From the NCBI GenBank assembly GCA_019914995.1, contig CM034140.1:3038001-3102000 (forward strand): a DNA stretch of 64,000 bases, given 5' to 3'. This DNA is from Acanthochlamys bracteata (taxonomy: Eukaryota; Streptophyta; Magnoliopsida; Pandanales; Velloziaceae). A program made the translations under genes and the position numbers. The notes beneath the pieces are model-generated. The model saw only the letters and a list, made by a program, of their open reading frames with translations. It made no database searches and was not told the DNA's origin. This document shows, piece after piece, positions 49,684 to 60,201 of this stretch. The stretch's first letter is position 1. Each line of letters begins with the position of its first letter.

Positions 49684-50193
49684 ATGGGCAACAGCTTGAG
49701 ATGTTGCTTGGCGTGTGTGTTGCCTTGTGGAGCGCTTGATGTGATCCGTATAGTGCACATCAACGGACACGTAGAAGAATACAGCAGGCCAGTGGCCGCA
49801 GGAGAGATCCTTGCGGCGAACCCGAATCATGTACTCAGCAAGCCTTCTTGCTCGCAAGGCGATAGCGTTATGCGTAGTCGTCGAATTCTGATCGTATCTC
49901 CTGATTCTGATCTTAAGCGGGGTAATATCTACTTTCTCATCCCTGCTTCTTCTTTGCCAACGGATGAAAAGAAGAAGAAGAAGAATAGCAACAACAACAA
50001 GGCCAAGATCTCCGAGAAGTATTCGAAGAATTCATCGACGGATGATCCGATGGTGATCTCTTCTGTTGCAGATGATCGTAACTATCTCAAAGAGATCTTG
50101 TCAGAAAAGAAAGCTGGTCACCGGCGACGAAAAAATGGGGCCAGGGTTGCTATTTGGCGGCCACACCTTCAGAGCATCGCCGAGGACACGTGA
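49684..50193 (+). CDS. PADRE / DUF4228 domain protein
   Basis: An intronless frame of 169 residues starts MGNSLRCCLACVLPCGALDV. The N-terminal Met-Gly with nearby Cys residues suggests myristoylation plus palmitoylation and membrane attachment. The segment IRIVHINGHVEEYSRPVAAG followed by EILAANPNHVLSKPSC is the conserved PADRE (DUF4228) core, and RGNIYFLIPASSLP is its second conserved block. The C-terminal half is Lys/Asn-rich (six consecutive Lys) and probably disordered, ending in a conserved-looking VAIWRPHLQSIAED. PADRE genes in Arabidopsis respond to pathogens and abiotic stress; the molecular role is unknown. The length is typical for the family. Confidence 0.88.
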   Translation: MGNSLRCCLACVLPCGALDVIRIVHINGHVEEYSRPVAAGEILAANPNHVLSKPSCSQGDSVMRSRRILIVSPDSDLKRGNIYFLIPASSLPTDEKKKKKNSNNNKAKISEKYSKNSSTDDPMVISSVADDRNYLKEILSEKKAGHRRRKNGARVAIWRPHLQSIAEDT

Positions 50194-50499
50194 AGTACTT
50201 CTCGGTTTAACGCCGGCTGGCCAACGTTTTCTGTTCTTCTTTTTTTCCTCTTTTTAGGTTATATTTGAGTCTGTGGATATACCGGGAAATACATTTCTTG
50301 TTCGTCTTGTTTTTGATGGTTTGGTCTTTTTTTTGCTCCCACTTCATGAAAAGGAATGAGTGAGAAGTTAACTGCTACAACTTCTCTGTTTAAAAATTTG
50401 TATGTTACATACATGGGGAGTTCTGAAAGTGAGACACCATTTTGTAGTCTATGATTTCGTTGTGTACAAATCTATGAAAAAATTTGTGTAGAATATTAA

Positions 50500-50745
50500 G
50501 GCTGTCTTTGGAAATCCGTTCTAAAAAAATACTTTTAAATTTTTTTAGTTTATATTTTTTAATAAATATTTTATATAACTTTATAAATTTTATTAAAATT
50601 TAGAAAGTATATAAATAAAATTTTATTATTATTATTTATTATTTTTATTTTTAAGTCAAAAAATAAAATGTATTTCTTAAAATAAAATAAAAATATATTT
50701 CATTCTAAAAGAGTATTATTATTAAGTACTCCAAAATAAAAAACC
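50500..50745. mobile_element. Possible Tourist-like MITE
   Basis: A 246-bp AT-rich block lies between TAA repeats at 50497-50499 and 50746-50748. The left end, GGCTGTCTTTGG, resembles the TIR of the better-defined elements; the right-end match is weak. It sits about 300 bases downstream of the PADRE gene. Confidence 0.35.
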
Positions 50746-50748
50746 CTA

Positions 50749-53700
50749 ACTAATTTGTTTTCAAAATAAAGATGAGAAGAAATAAATGATAATTGAAAGA
50801 GTTTCATCAATCTGTTTCATACAGATGGAAGAGTTCTAATCTTAGTTTTGGAGAAGAATTATAATCTCTATATATAATTTTGATGTAGCTTAAAGCAAGT
50901 GTATCTGGCGTACTTAATTTTCACTAGATGAATTTTAATTTCACATAGATGAATTCTTTTTGGAGAAGATTTGCAGTAAGATATTTGATTAACAGAGTTT
51001 GATCTCTGATAAAATTGAAATCCCTAGTAAGTTCATAATCTCTGCAGTATGTTGCATGCATAGTAGCAAAAGAATAAAGTAGCATACACAATGGCTTCCC
51101 AACCTGTTGAGCTCTCAATTAAATAATTTATGGGACGTGTTTTACGTTAAAATTTTGATTATACAAAAAAGTCAAAAATATTAAAATAAACTCTATGTAC
51201 TTTAATGGGTATTGCTTCTACGTATATTCAGAACCCAATGCCAACTTCTCAATTGCTTGATTCTTTTCTCAGCTCTGCTTCGCTGTGGTCAGTTTGCGGT
51301 GAAGTGTTCCAATCAACTAATAGATAATTTGAAGTAATACATAAACTTAGTCGTTCTTTGCAATTGTTTTACTGATTTTATTCTTTGATATCGTACCGTA
51401 TGACATGATTTAATGGCTTCAACTTCAAGGCAAGTAATGTTTCAAAAAACTTCGATTAGCATTTCACGGTATCATTAGTCTTCAAAATCGTCGCATAATC
51501 AAAATTTCCAAGGACCACAAATGCTTCGAAATTTGTAATTAATCCTGGCAAATATCAAGGAAAAAAATCTCAAACATTGCAGGTTTGTTTAGTGCAAGAA
51601 GTTAGTCTTGCGAGTAGCAGAAGAAGAATTGAAGAGGAAATCAAAATCGATCCTTGCGCCATTTTTATCTTTTTCAAGTAGTAGAGAAGCTGAAAATTGA
51701 AATTTGGTTCGTTAACACCAGCTGTAATAAGTCATTTTTATAATTTTTTATTTCAACAACATTGACTATTGAATCTTTGGATCTAGCTAGTGCCTAGTTG
51801 TGAGCAAATGTTTCCTTTGAGAGTTTTCATGATTTTGTTTTTATAAATCAAATCATGCATGATTAGGCTTCAATGTACACAATTATTGCGTTAAAATATA
51901 GTGAGTACAGCTAAGAATTTGAATTTGTTTATAGGATTGACATCGTGGAGAAGGAGAGAATTCAGGGAGAAAAAATAAACTTCAAATATAATATTTATTT
52001 GAATAAGCTGCATTTCTCATGATGACAACAGTGTTAAATTACTCTGGGATGTATTTCTTTATAGAACTTATTTCATGCCTTAATAGCTTAATTAGCGAAA
52101 GAGTACAAACAACGTAATATCAAAATACCTCAAATGATATATCTTTAAATTACATTGTGTTGGTTTAATTTGGAATACAAACAATGTAATATCAAAATAC
52201 CTAGAAATGATAGGAACTTTTATATGAGATTTCTTTTCATATGTAATGTAAATTGAAATCTGCTCAAATTTACCTAATATTTGGATATAATACTCAAAAA
52301 AACTTTTGCTTGGATGACTATATTTGAAAAGAAAATCTAAGCGTATGTTTATGATGTGACTTTGTTTTTAAAAACTTACTTGCGAATAAGTTCTTATATA
52401 TCTCTATAAATTTAATTTTTAACAATTTTTTAAAAATTTTTTATTTACTTTTGTGCATGAGTAAACAAACTTTAAACTTTCTTGGCTCACTAACCTTAAT
52501 TGAAGGTGTAAATATAGATAGGTCGAACTTAATCCAGATCAATCTGATTATGTGTAAATATAGACGGATTAGATCCGACATGCCCATGCCAATGACACAC
52601 TCGGGCCGAATCGGTCTCATAAAAGTGTAATTTTATTAGCCCAACATTATTTATTTATTCATTTATTTTTTTATTTAATATAATAACAATAATAATAAAT
52701 TATAAAATATTTATTTAGATAAAAATAAATTATAATATTTTTTATAAAATAAATTATAAATATTTTCAGTAAAGAACCTCTTGATCATAAATCATGCAAT
52801 ATCGCTGTCTTTTCCTTTAACAAAAAAGAAAACCTACTATATAGAATCTGAGGCGACTTTGAAGTTTGAAGGGCATCTAAGCCCATCTGAAGTCCTAAAT
52901 CTAAAATTAGAAGTAAAAACAAGCCGTCTTCAAAAGGTTTCATTTCTCCGACGGATTGGTTCAATTTAGTTTAAATACTACCTGTTCATACACCGGCAAC
53001 TCTTGCCTGCTGCTGCGGCACCAAAATTGCCTCTGCCACGAATTTAGAACTCTATCCATACCAATTCGTGATGGGATGAGTAGACCTAAATTTTTATAAA
53101 ACTAAACTTTTTTAATGCTAGCCCGGACCGACTGTTTTTTTTTTATATTTTTCTTTTAAAAGTAGGTTACTCTTGAAGTAAATCATGCTATTTGTACCGA
53201 AATAAAACGAACCATTATCTCGAATGAAGCATGCCAGTACTTCGAACGAAGATGGTTATTTATTCTAAAATTTAATGAATTATTTATACTGAAATAAAAT
53301 TAATTATTAAAAGTTTTAAAATAAAACGAATGTGGTATCTAGAAATACTTTTCAATTTTTCAATTTTATATTTCTAATAAATTTTCTATAATATTTTATA
53401 AATTTTTTAAAATTTTAGAAAATATAAAAATCATAAAATATTATTATTTATTATTATTCTTTAGATAAAAATTTAAACTTATTTAAAATATTTTACAATA
53501 TCTTTTATTTCAGAATTTTTTTTAAAAGTACTCTCACATATTTCCGAATTATGAATACTCTAAATAAAACAGAATAAAACTAAATTTATTCCAAATCCTA
53601 AAACTAACCCGGCCTAGTTTCTCTTGATACAGTGTTACATGAGATAACTACTTTGAAAAAAAGACTCCTTCAGTTCCAACATATGTGAATAAATGCTGCA

Positions 53701-53801
53701 CGAATCAAAGTAAAGGTGCAGGGTCCTGACATAATGCATCCAGTTAGGCATCCAAGCACAAGTGTTGAGGTACACCAATACAACTCTCGTTAAAATATAT
53801 G
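50749..53801. other. Spacer, no gene recognised
   Basis: Open frames are short (up to 64 codons) and lack family resemblance. 53330-53560 is another AT-rich block resembling the dispersed elements. A scrap of GC-richer sequence near 52560-52610 (CATGCCCATGCCAATGACAC) has no identifiable origin. Confidence 0.4.
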
Positions 53802-54136
53802 TGCTGAGCTTCCAAGTTACGCTAGGTTTGGATTAACAACGTATAAGATTTGATAAGTTTCAGTAAAAGACGGACTAGATTGGTGGGCTAAAGCCAGATT
53901 AGTAGCGTAGAAATATAGGATGGTATCTAAGTAAAAAATAAGCTAGCTAATTTAAAAATGAACCAGTAACTCGTCTTGAATTGGACCAAATAAATTCTGA
54001 CTTGGTGGGCTTAACAGTTCGCGCCACTTAATAGTTCCACATTGGTTGGATGCTGAAATGAATATGTGCTTATAAGTGAGGAAACTAATCCTTAAAAGAT
54101 TGATCAATTTTTTTAGTGTGGGAATTCGATCCTGCA
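53802..54136 (+). repeat. Left terminal repeat of the TRIM-like element
   Basis: Begins TGCTGAGCTTCCAAG and ends CTGCA, matching the TG...CA rule for LTRs. Confidence 0.6.
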
Positions 54137-54192
54137 ATTGATATCAAAATTCGGTAGGGTGAAGCCATCCGGCGTGTTGATGGAGGAAAGAT

Positions 54193-54510
54193 TGTTGGGC
54201 ATCCAAGTTACGCTAGTTTTGAATTAGTAGCGTGTAGAGCCGAGTAAAAGACGGACTAGATTGATGAGCTAAAATCGAATTAGTAGCATAGAGGCATATG
54301 ATGGTGTTCAAGTGAAAAATGAGTTAGCTAACTTAAAGGTAGGCCAGTAACTTGTTTTGGATTGGTCCAAATGAATTCTGACTTGATGGGATTAACAGCT
54401 CATGTTTCTTAATAGCTATATATTGATTGGGTGCTGAAATAAATATGTATTTATAAATAGAGCACGCTAATTTTTAAAAGATTGTGTGGCAATAAATTAA
54501 TGTTCCAATC
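54193..54510 (+). repeat. Right terminal repeat of the TRIM-like element
   Basis: Begins TGTTGGGCATCCAAG. The last 30-40 bases are diverged from the left repeat, and the end near CCAATCA is an estimate. Confidence 0.55.
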
Positions 54511-55999
54511 ATGTTAAAGTAGAAGCTTCCTTTATTTCATGCGCCCAACACGTGTTGCATACTTACACGTAAAGATTGTGGAATTCATCGGCAAACGTTT
54601 CTCTCAATGCAAGTACTCCTAGTTAGTCCTCAGATTTCTCATATCTAATTATTTTTACTCAACAAACTAATCGATTTGGACCAACGAGTGTGATCTCATG
54701 GTAATCGCATTCTTTAAAAAAAATGAGAAAGAACAAAAGAAAGAAAGAAAATTTGTTACGTGTGGCAACTCTCGCTTGTTGTTGCAACACCAGAGTTTAT
54801 CAGACTTTTCCCTTAAAATCTTCAGTAGCTACAATGTCTCCTATTACAGTGAGCTCGGGCAACACAGTCCATTTTCAATTGCGAACGGCAGCTGCGATCC
54901 ATTCCCTGATTCTCTTGTACCCACAATCACCAAATCGAACTAGCTTGCTGCATCCCATACGTTCCTACCATTTCGGGCAGGTCCAATATTACCGCCTCCT
55001 CAATGTATGTCAAATGCTCGTCCTCCTCCGTCTTTGCCTGAAAACTCCCTTATCATTATTTCATCTTATTTTTTTCTCTCGTCCGATCATTCTCCTTCAC
55101 TATAAAACCGGATCACGGTTACGAAGGCTGTTTGGGACTTGGGGATTCACATCGCCTACGCTAGAGATTCGCGGCGTCACGGTCTTCGAGAAAGATGACA
55201 CCCACTTATTCTTAACGGTTATCGCTCTCCGGGTCGTGGCTGATTAGAATGCCGACGGAGCAGGCACGTAGCTGAGCACGTTGACGCAGATTTTTGGGTT
55301 CCAAGCGTTGATGCCGTGGAAAGGGAGAAGTACAAAGGAGGCTTTCTTGTCCAGTGCTAGGGAGCAGATGTCGTCATGCAATGTGGCTCTCCGGGAACCA
55401 TTCTTAGGTAGAAAGAGAGCCAATCTTTGTTTTAGTAAAAGCTCCTTATTTTAATTGGTATATTTTTTATCTGAAATGTACTATAGTATATTATTTTATT
55501 TAACAAATAATTTTGAATGTGTTTTAATTTAGAACTTGTTTCAAATATACTGAATTTTATTTTTTTCTCACTAAATTTTGAATTACGTCACTTTACGCAT
55601 TTTAATTACCATTTCGAACTCCACTTTTATTTTCATATTAAATTCTACTTTATCAAAATTTAATTTTAAACTTTAATTCACTTATTTTAAATATCATTTC
55701 GAACTTTAGTTCTACCAAACTTTATTTCTCATCAAATTTTACTTTCATAAAATTTAGTTTTGCATTTGAAATACGCCATTATAGAAAATGAATTTTGTAA
55801 AGTTAAAAGTTCAGTGAAATTAAATTAAATGAAAAGTGAATAAAATATGAATTCAGTGAGAACATAATAAATTAAAATATAGAAACTAAATTTGAATTCA
55901 AATCTGACTAAAGAAAATAAATTTTGTGTAATTGAAATGCACTTCAACAGCTGCCATCACTGGTTTGAATGGTTTGCTACCGGTGCGGTTTCACAGTAA
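54511..55999. other. Spacer with a coding-like scrap
   Basis: 54720-55250 has higher coding texture on the plus strand (for example RGVTVFEKDDTHLFLTVIAL near 55170) but frames change and stops intervene, and I do not recognise the family. It may be a decayed gene. 55531-55948 is a MITE-like element listed separately. Confidence 0.35.
55531..55948. mobile_element. MITE-like element, second GTTTCAAA-family copy
   Basis: The left end reads GAACTTGTTTCAAATATAC and the right end, reverse-complemented, reads GAAGTGCATTTCAATTACAC, about 14 of 20 with one gap. Interior words such as GTGTAATTGAAAT recur in the copy at 42484-42777. An inner end near 55777 (ATTTGAAATACGCC) suggests a nested or rearranged copy. 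Confidence 0.45.
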
Positions 56000-56269
56000 G
56001 GGGGCGTTTGGGAGTGCTTATGAAATAAAATTTTTTTGAAATTGAGAATATTTTTATCTTTTTTGAAAAATAAGTTCTATTTTTTTACTTTCAAAAAAAT
56101 AATAAAAATATGCAATAAAAAGATCTCACTCCGTAGAATTTTTCTACACTTTCTAAATTTTTAAATAAATTTTTTATATATTTTAAAAATATATATTAAA
56201 AAACGTAAAATAGAGAAAAGTTAAAAAAAATTGATAAGTAGCTTTTTAAAAGCAGCCCCAAACAGCCTC
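56000..56269. mobile_element. Tourist-like MITE (PIF/Harbinger type), best-defined copy
   Basis: A 270-bp element is flanked by TAA at 55997-55999 and 56270-56272, the T-A-A target typical of Tourist elements. The left end reads GGGGGCGTTTGGGAGTGCTT and the reverse complement of the right end reads GAGGCTGTTTGGGGCTGCTT, 15 of 20. The interior is A/T-rich and non-coding. It lies about 250 bases beyond the 3' end of the CHX gene. Confidence 0.7.
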
Positions 56270-56473
56270 TAAGTTATATCTTTAAAAAATAATAAACAGA
56301 AGTAGTTCTTGCAGAAACAAATCAAACAACTCCAAAATATATATATACAAACACAAACTGTAATTCAGAAAATTTACAAAAATGAAAGGGGGAATTATGG
56401 TCTACCCCACACTCAATTTCCAACTAATAAGCACTACTGCCCAGAAATCAAGCCAAAAGATTGCCTAAGTTAC

Positions 56474-56500
56474 AAAAAAAAAAAAAAAAAAAAAAAAAAA
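56474..56500 (+). repeat. 27-base poly(A) tract
   Basis: An uninterrupted run of 27 A on the plus strand, 24 bases beyond the CHX stop codon, so it appears as poly(T) in the presumed CHX 3' untranslated region. Confidence 0.95.
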
Positions 56501-56523
56501 CACAAACTGCATGCCCACTAAAT

Positions 56524-59188
56524 TCAGTTTCTCCTATGGATCAATCCATCTCTGGCTTCTTCCTGGTTACCGGCAGACCTGTTAGTTATGCTTGCGTGCA
56601 ACATGTTCTTTATAATCCCCTTTGTCTGTCCTCTATTCTGATCTTGTCCCTCACAAGGTCTTTCCTGCTGCTGCACAACAAGTATCGAAACCTTTCCGGC
56701 GAAGTCCGTCGATGCAAGTATGTCTCCGACGAGTCCCAGCTCAGGGCACTCGCTCCACACCGATAACCCCGCCGTCAATGGAGATTCTTGTCCTTTTCTT
56801 CTACCCACTATCAGCAAATCAAACTTGTCGTTCATTGACCGGATGACTCCCACCGTACCTTCGCCGTCGTTCACTAGTTCCTCCATGTAGAGTACGTTAT
56901 CGGGTTTCTTGGTATGGAGATCGCCAATGATTTGGTCATCCAACTTTCGCTCGTGGTTGCCCTCCGGCGTGATCATTTGTTCGTCTTTTGGAAGGAAACG
57001 TACCACTGTCAGGCTTATGTGTGCGTTTCCGGCCATACGTATGCCGTAGGATAATGCCTCTCGATCGTCTGGCCCTCCGAAGAAGTAGATGGCCACGCGG
57101 TTGAGAAGCTTGTTGGTGTGCGTGCACGTTGCGCCAGATTGTATGCCTCCGTCGACGAGGATTGCAACGGAGCATGGCGCATAGTCGAGCACGTTACGGT
57201 TGAGGGCTTGGAAGGTTGTTTTCGCCGTAGCGAGCGCACCATCTGTGAGTTTGTGGAAGGGGAGGATCACCAACCGTGTTTTTTTCTCAAATGCTAACTG
57301 GCAAACGTCGTTGTGCATCGTGCTTCCTGGGCAGATCGCGATATACGGGTTCACGGCGACGCCGCCCTCGTTCTGCTGCTCGAAGTATCTGAACGCGTTA
57401 ACGATCCGGTCGGTTGGGGTAGTGTTGGTAGATTTTTTGTTTTTCTTGTATTGTGCCAAGATTGGCGCTGCACGGCCGGCAATTTCCGTTAGATGGAGGA
57501 CGATGACTGACAGTGGACTCGTGCGGTTTGGGTTGGATGCTTCAAGTAGGTCGACTAGCGCCGCGACGTTGTCCACGTTGTGGACGCAGGCGAGCACACG
57601 GAGCTCGTGATTCGGCTTAGAATGCTGCACGGTCCGCCGCTTGTGTGTTACGTACCTCATCGTCGGTTTGTAGAGGTACTTGATCAGCGGTGTCGATGTC
57701 GCCGTGATCATCATCAGCGAGAGTACCATGATCGAGTAGTGCTGCGAGTTCGTATACTAAGGATAACCAAACAACAAAAATTCGAACATCAATTGGTCAT
57801 AAGAAACAACACAGAAATGAAGGTGGAAAAAAAAAAATTGAATCGATGTATTCACCATAAGATCTCCCCAGTTGTTGAGGAAGGAAATCTCGACAACGCC
57901 TTTCAAGTTCATCATGAGGCCAGCGCAGAAGGCATCACGGAGGGACATCTTGCAATGCAAAGGCACCAACATTGTTCCGATCAGTTTTCCAAGATAACAG
58001 ATGGCGACGATGAGCTCAAGATAGCCCGACGCTGCGGCACTTCTCAGGTTCGTTAAGTCCGTCCGGAGTCCGGCGAGGGACAAGTATAGCGGGACGAACA
58101 TGCCCACGCCAAATGTGTCCACCCTTTCTGACAATGTCACACCAAGCGGCATCCCTCCTGGCAGAGCAAGCCCGAGAATCACCGGTCCGAATGTTGCATG
58201 GAACCCGATCACCTCTGTGATGAATGCAGCAATTAAGCACATTATGATGATTCCGACGAAGTATCCCTCGTCGATCGTTTCGCCAATGGGGGTTTGCTTG
58301 ATGATCCACAGCACGGTCGGCCGGGCAACTAACACCACCACAAGGAAGAAACTCACAAGAGAGATTATAACGAGAGCACCCTGGCGTATGCTTTCTGCCT
58401 GAGCTGCCACGTAGCCTGCGGTGAAGAGACCGGTTAGCCCCCAGCTTACGACGTCGCTGATCAATGAGGTGGAGACAACGAGTCGGCCGAGCTCTGAATT
58501 GAGAATCTGAAGCTCATCGAGAATGTCGGCAATCACGGGGAATGAAGGCAAGCACAAACGCAAGGACAGAAGCATGAGGATTTTGCTCTGCCGCATTTCT
58601 TGGGGAAAGTACTTTTGCATTACGAGGGTGATGCAAGTGCATATGATCAACGGCGGGATGGAACCGAGCAGCGCCATGGCTATCACCATTTTCCCAGGTT
58701 TTCTAATCACGTTGAGGTCCGTTTTGACGCCGATAACGAAGAGGAAAAGGAGAACATTTATCAAGGAAAGCGTATCGAGGATAAACGTTCCCTTCGCCGG
58801 AAACAGGTAAGCTCTAAAAGCAGTTATCTGTCCCAGGATCGAAGGACCAACGATAATTCCAGCCTGCAATTGAGTTCATGATCGTGAACATGAAATAAAT
58901 TAGATAGTTCGTCAAGACACGTATTATCAAACTTAATTTACGTACGATGATGTTGGAGACGGTCTGACACTGGCCTAGACGCTTGAGGAAGAAGTGGATC
59001 ACACGAGAGACACCGACGAGGATGAGAAGTTCGATCATGGCGAGAGGCAAGGAGAACTCGAGAGGGTTGTCACCAAGGAAGAGACCCCTAGAGGCAACCC
59101 AATCGCTGTCGTTCTTCTGATAACACTCCCAAAGAACCGGCTTCACCGATGATTGGTTGAAGATGAAGCCACCGGAGATAGCAGCCAT
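56524..59188 (-). CDS. Cation/H+ antiporter, CHX15-like
   Basis: Three exons on the minus strand, 59188-58946, 58863-57856 and 57756-56524, give 827 residues with GT-AG introns in phase 0. The start chosen is the ATG at 59188 (MAAISGGFIF), in a good GCAGCCATGG context. Exon 1 carries GDNPLEFSLPL, the CHX signature before the first helix. Exon 2 holds the 10-12 helix Na+/H+-exchanger domain (IIVGPSILGQ, FVIGVKTDL, GFHATFGPVILGLALPGG, GVVEISFL). Exon 3 is the cytosolic tail of two USP-like folds (ELRVLACVHN, SVAILVDGG, FFGGPDDREALSYG, LLIVGRRKG). CHX proteins exchange K+ or other cations for H+ at endomembranes or the plasma membrane. The tail most resembles CHX15 by eye. The helix with the paired polar-acidic residues reads LISDVVSWGL, with Ser-Asp where CHX15 has Asn-Asp. 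Expression cannot be read from sequence; many CHX genes are pollen-specific. Confidence 0.9.
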
Positions 59189-60201
59189 GGCTGCTGAGGA
59201 CAATAATTATCACAGAAAGAAACAGAGGAAAGGAAAAAGAAATGAAACGGATCAAAAGACAACAAATTAAAGAGAGGGCAAATTGGAGAGTTTGGATTAG
59301 GTTACATGCATGGATGGCAGAGAGGGAGAGAGGGAGAGAGGTTTCAGTAGCTCTTAGATCACTGGCTAGAAAGAAAACTGAAGGCAATCAGGGGGAATGC
59401 CAAATTGATAAATGGCCAAATATAGGCAATTATTGCGGGTACTTTTGAATGTTTTTAGGATATGTTAAAGTATTTTTGCGAGATTTCTTTTAGGATAAGC
59501 ATATGTTAGCTCAAAATTTAAAATGTAAACTGTTTTCAAGTAATTTCAATTACAAGAAAATATTACAAGATCATTTGGCAAAGCTTCTCATTTCATTTCA
59601 ACTTCTCTTTTTTTAATAAATATTGACATTATAATTTTTTTAATTTTGAAAAATATATGTGAATATAATTTTTAAATATAATTTTTATAATTTTTTTTAC
59701 TTAACAGAAGCCTGTTTCTAAACTCTCAAAATAAATTCTTTTTTCAGAAAACTTTGTTAATTTAAGCACTCCGAAATCATCCTAAATACTTACTAATAAA
59801 TTCAATTTAAAATTTTAATTTTTTAATTATTCTAAAATGAGATTATAGCATTAGGTTTCTTCCCTTTGTCTGTAATACTTCTAACTTCCACATAACTGCA
59901 TGTTCAAATCTGACTGAAAATTCTAACAAGAGTTGCGCTATCCTACCACTAGAACTGGCAGACTAGAAAGAACCACAAGATCCGTTGACAGAAATGGAAA
60001 AATTGCTTCTATTACATACTGAATACATTAGGACGTAACTGTGAACAGCCTACGCAATTTTCTTGTGGAAGGTGTAGCTTGCTCGAATGTGCAAGCACAA
60101 ATTTCATATCGTTAAGGTAGTAAACACTGTCGATAACTTGCCCTCGTTAAATTCATAGCCAAAAGTTCTAAGTCTACCTTCTCCCGAGCATTGCAATAAA
60201 C
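59189..60201. other. Spacer between CHX and PP2C genes
   Basis: The left part is the presumed CHX leader and promoter; a TATA-like word, CCTATATTTGG, reads on the minus strand at 59415-59427, about 230 bases before the start. About 59565-59790 is an AT-rich block whose ends (ATCATTTGGCAAAGC and the reverse complement of TCCGAAATCATCC) resemble the dispersed MITE family. The right end is PP2C 3' untranslated sequence. Confidence 0.4.

Larger units (their letters stand above)
53802..54510 (+). mobile_element. TRIM-like miniature LTR retrotransposon
   Basis: Two direct repeats, about 53802-54136 and 54193-54510, share long blocks: TCCAAGTTACGCTAG, AGTAAAAGACGGACTAGATT, AATTCTGACTTG and a tail ending TTAAAAGATTG. 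The 56-base middle starts with TGATATCAAAAT (54139-54150), a degenerate match to the copia methionine-tRNA primer site TGGTATCAGAGC. It ends with the purine run GGAGGAAAGA (about 54182-54191) just before the second repeat, which starts TGTTGGGC. LTR, primer site, polypurine tract and LTR with no coding region is the definition of a terminal-repeat retrotransposon in miniature. The end of the second repeat is diverged and placed approximately. No clear 5-bp target duplication was found. Confidence 0.6.

Noticed and set aside
57015..58402. Open frames of 75-158 codons overlapping the CHX gene on both strands
   Set aside because: They are shadows of the CHX exons, whose frame is fixed by conserved motifs and splice phases.
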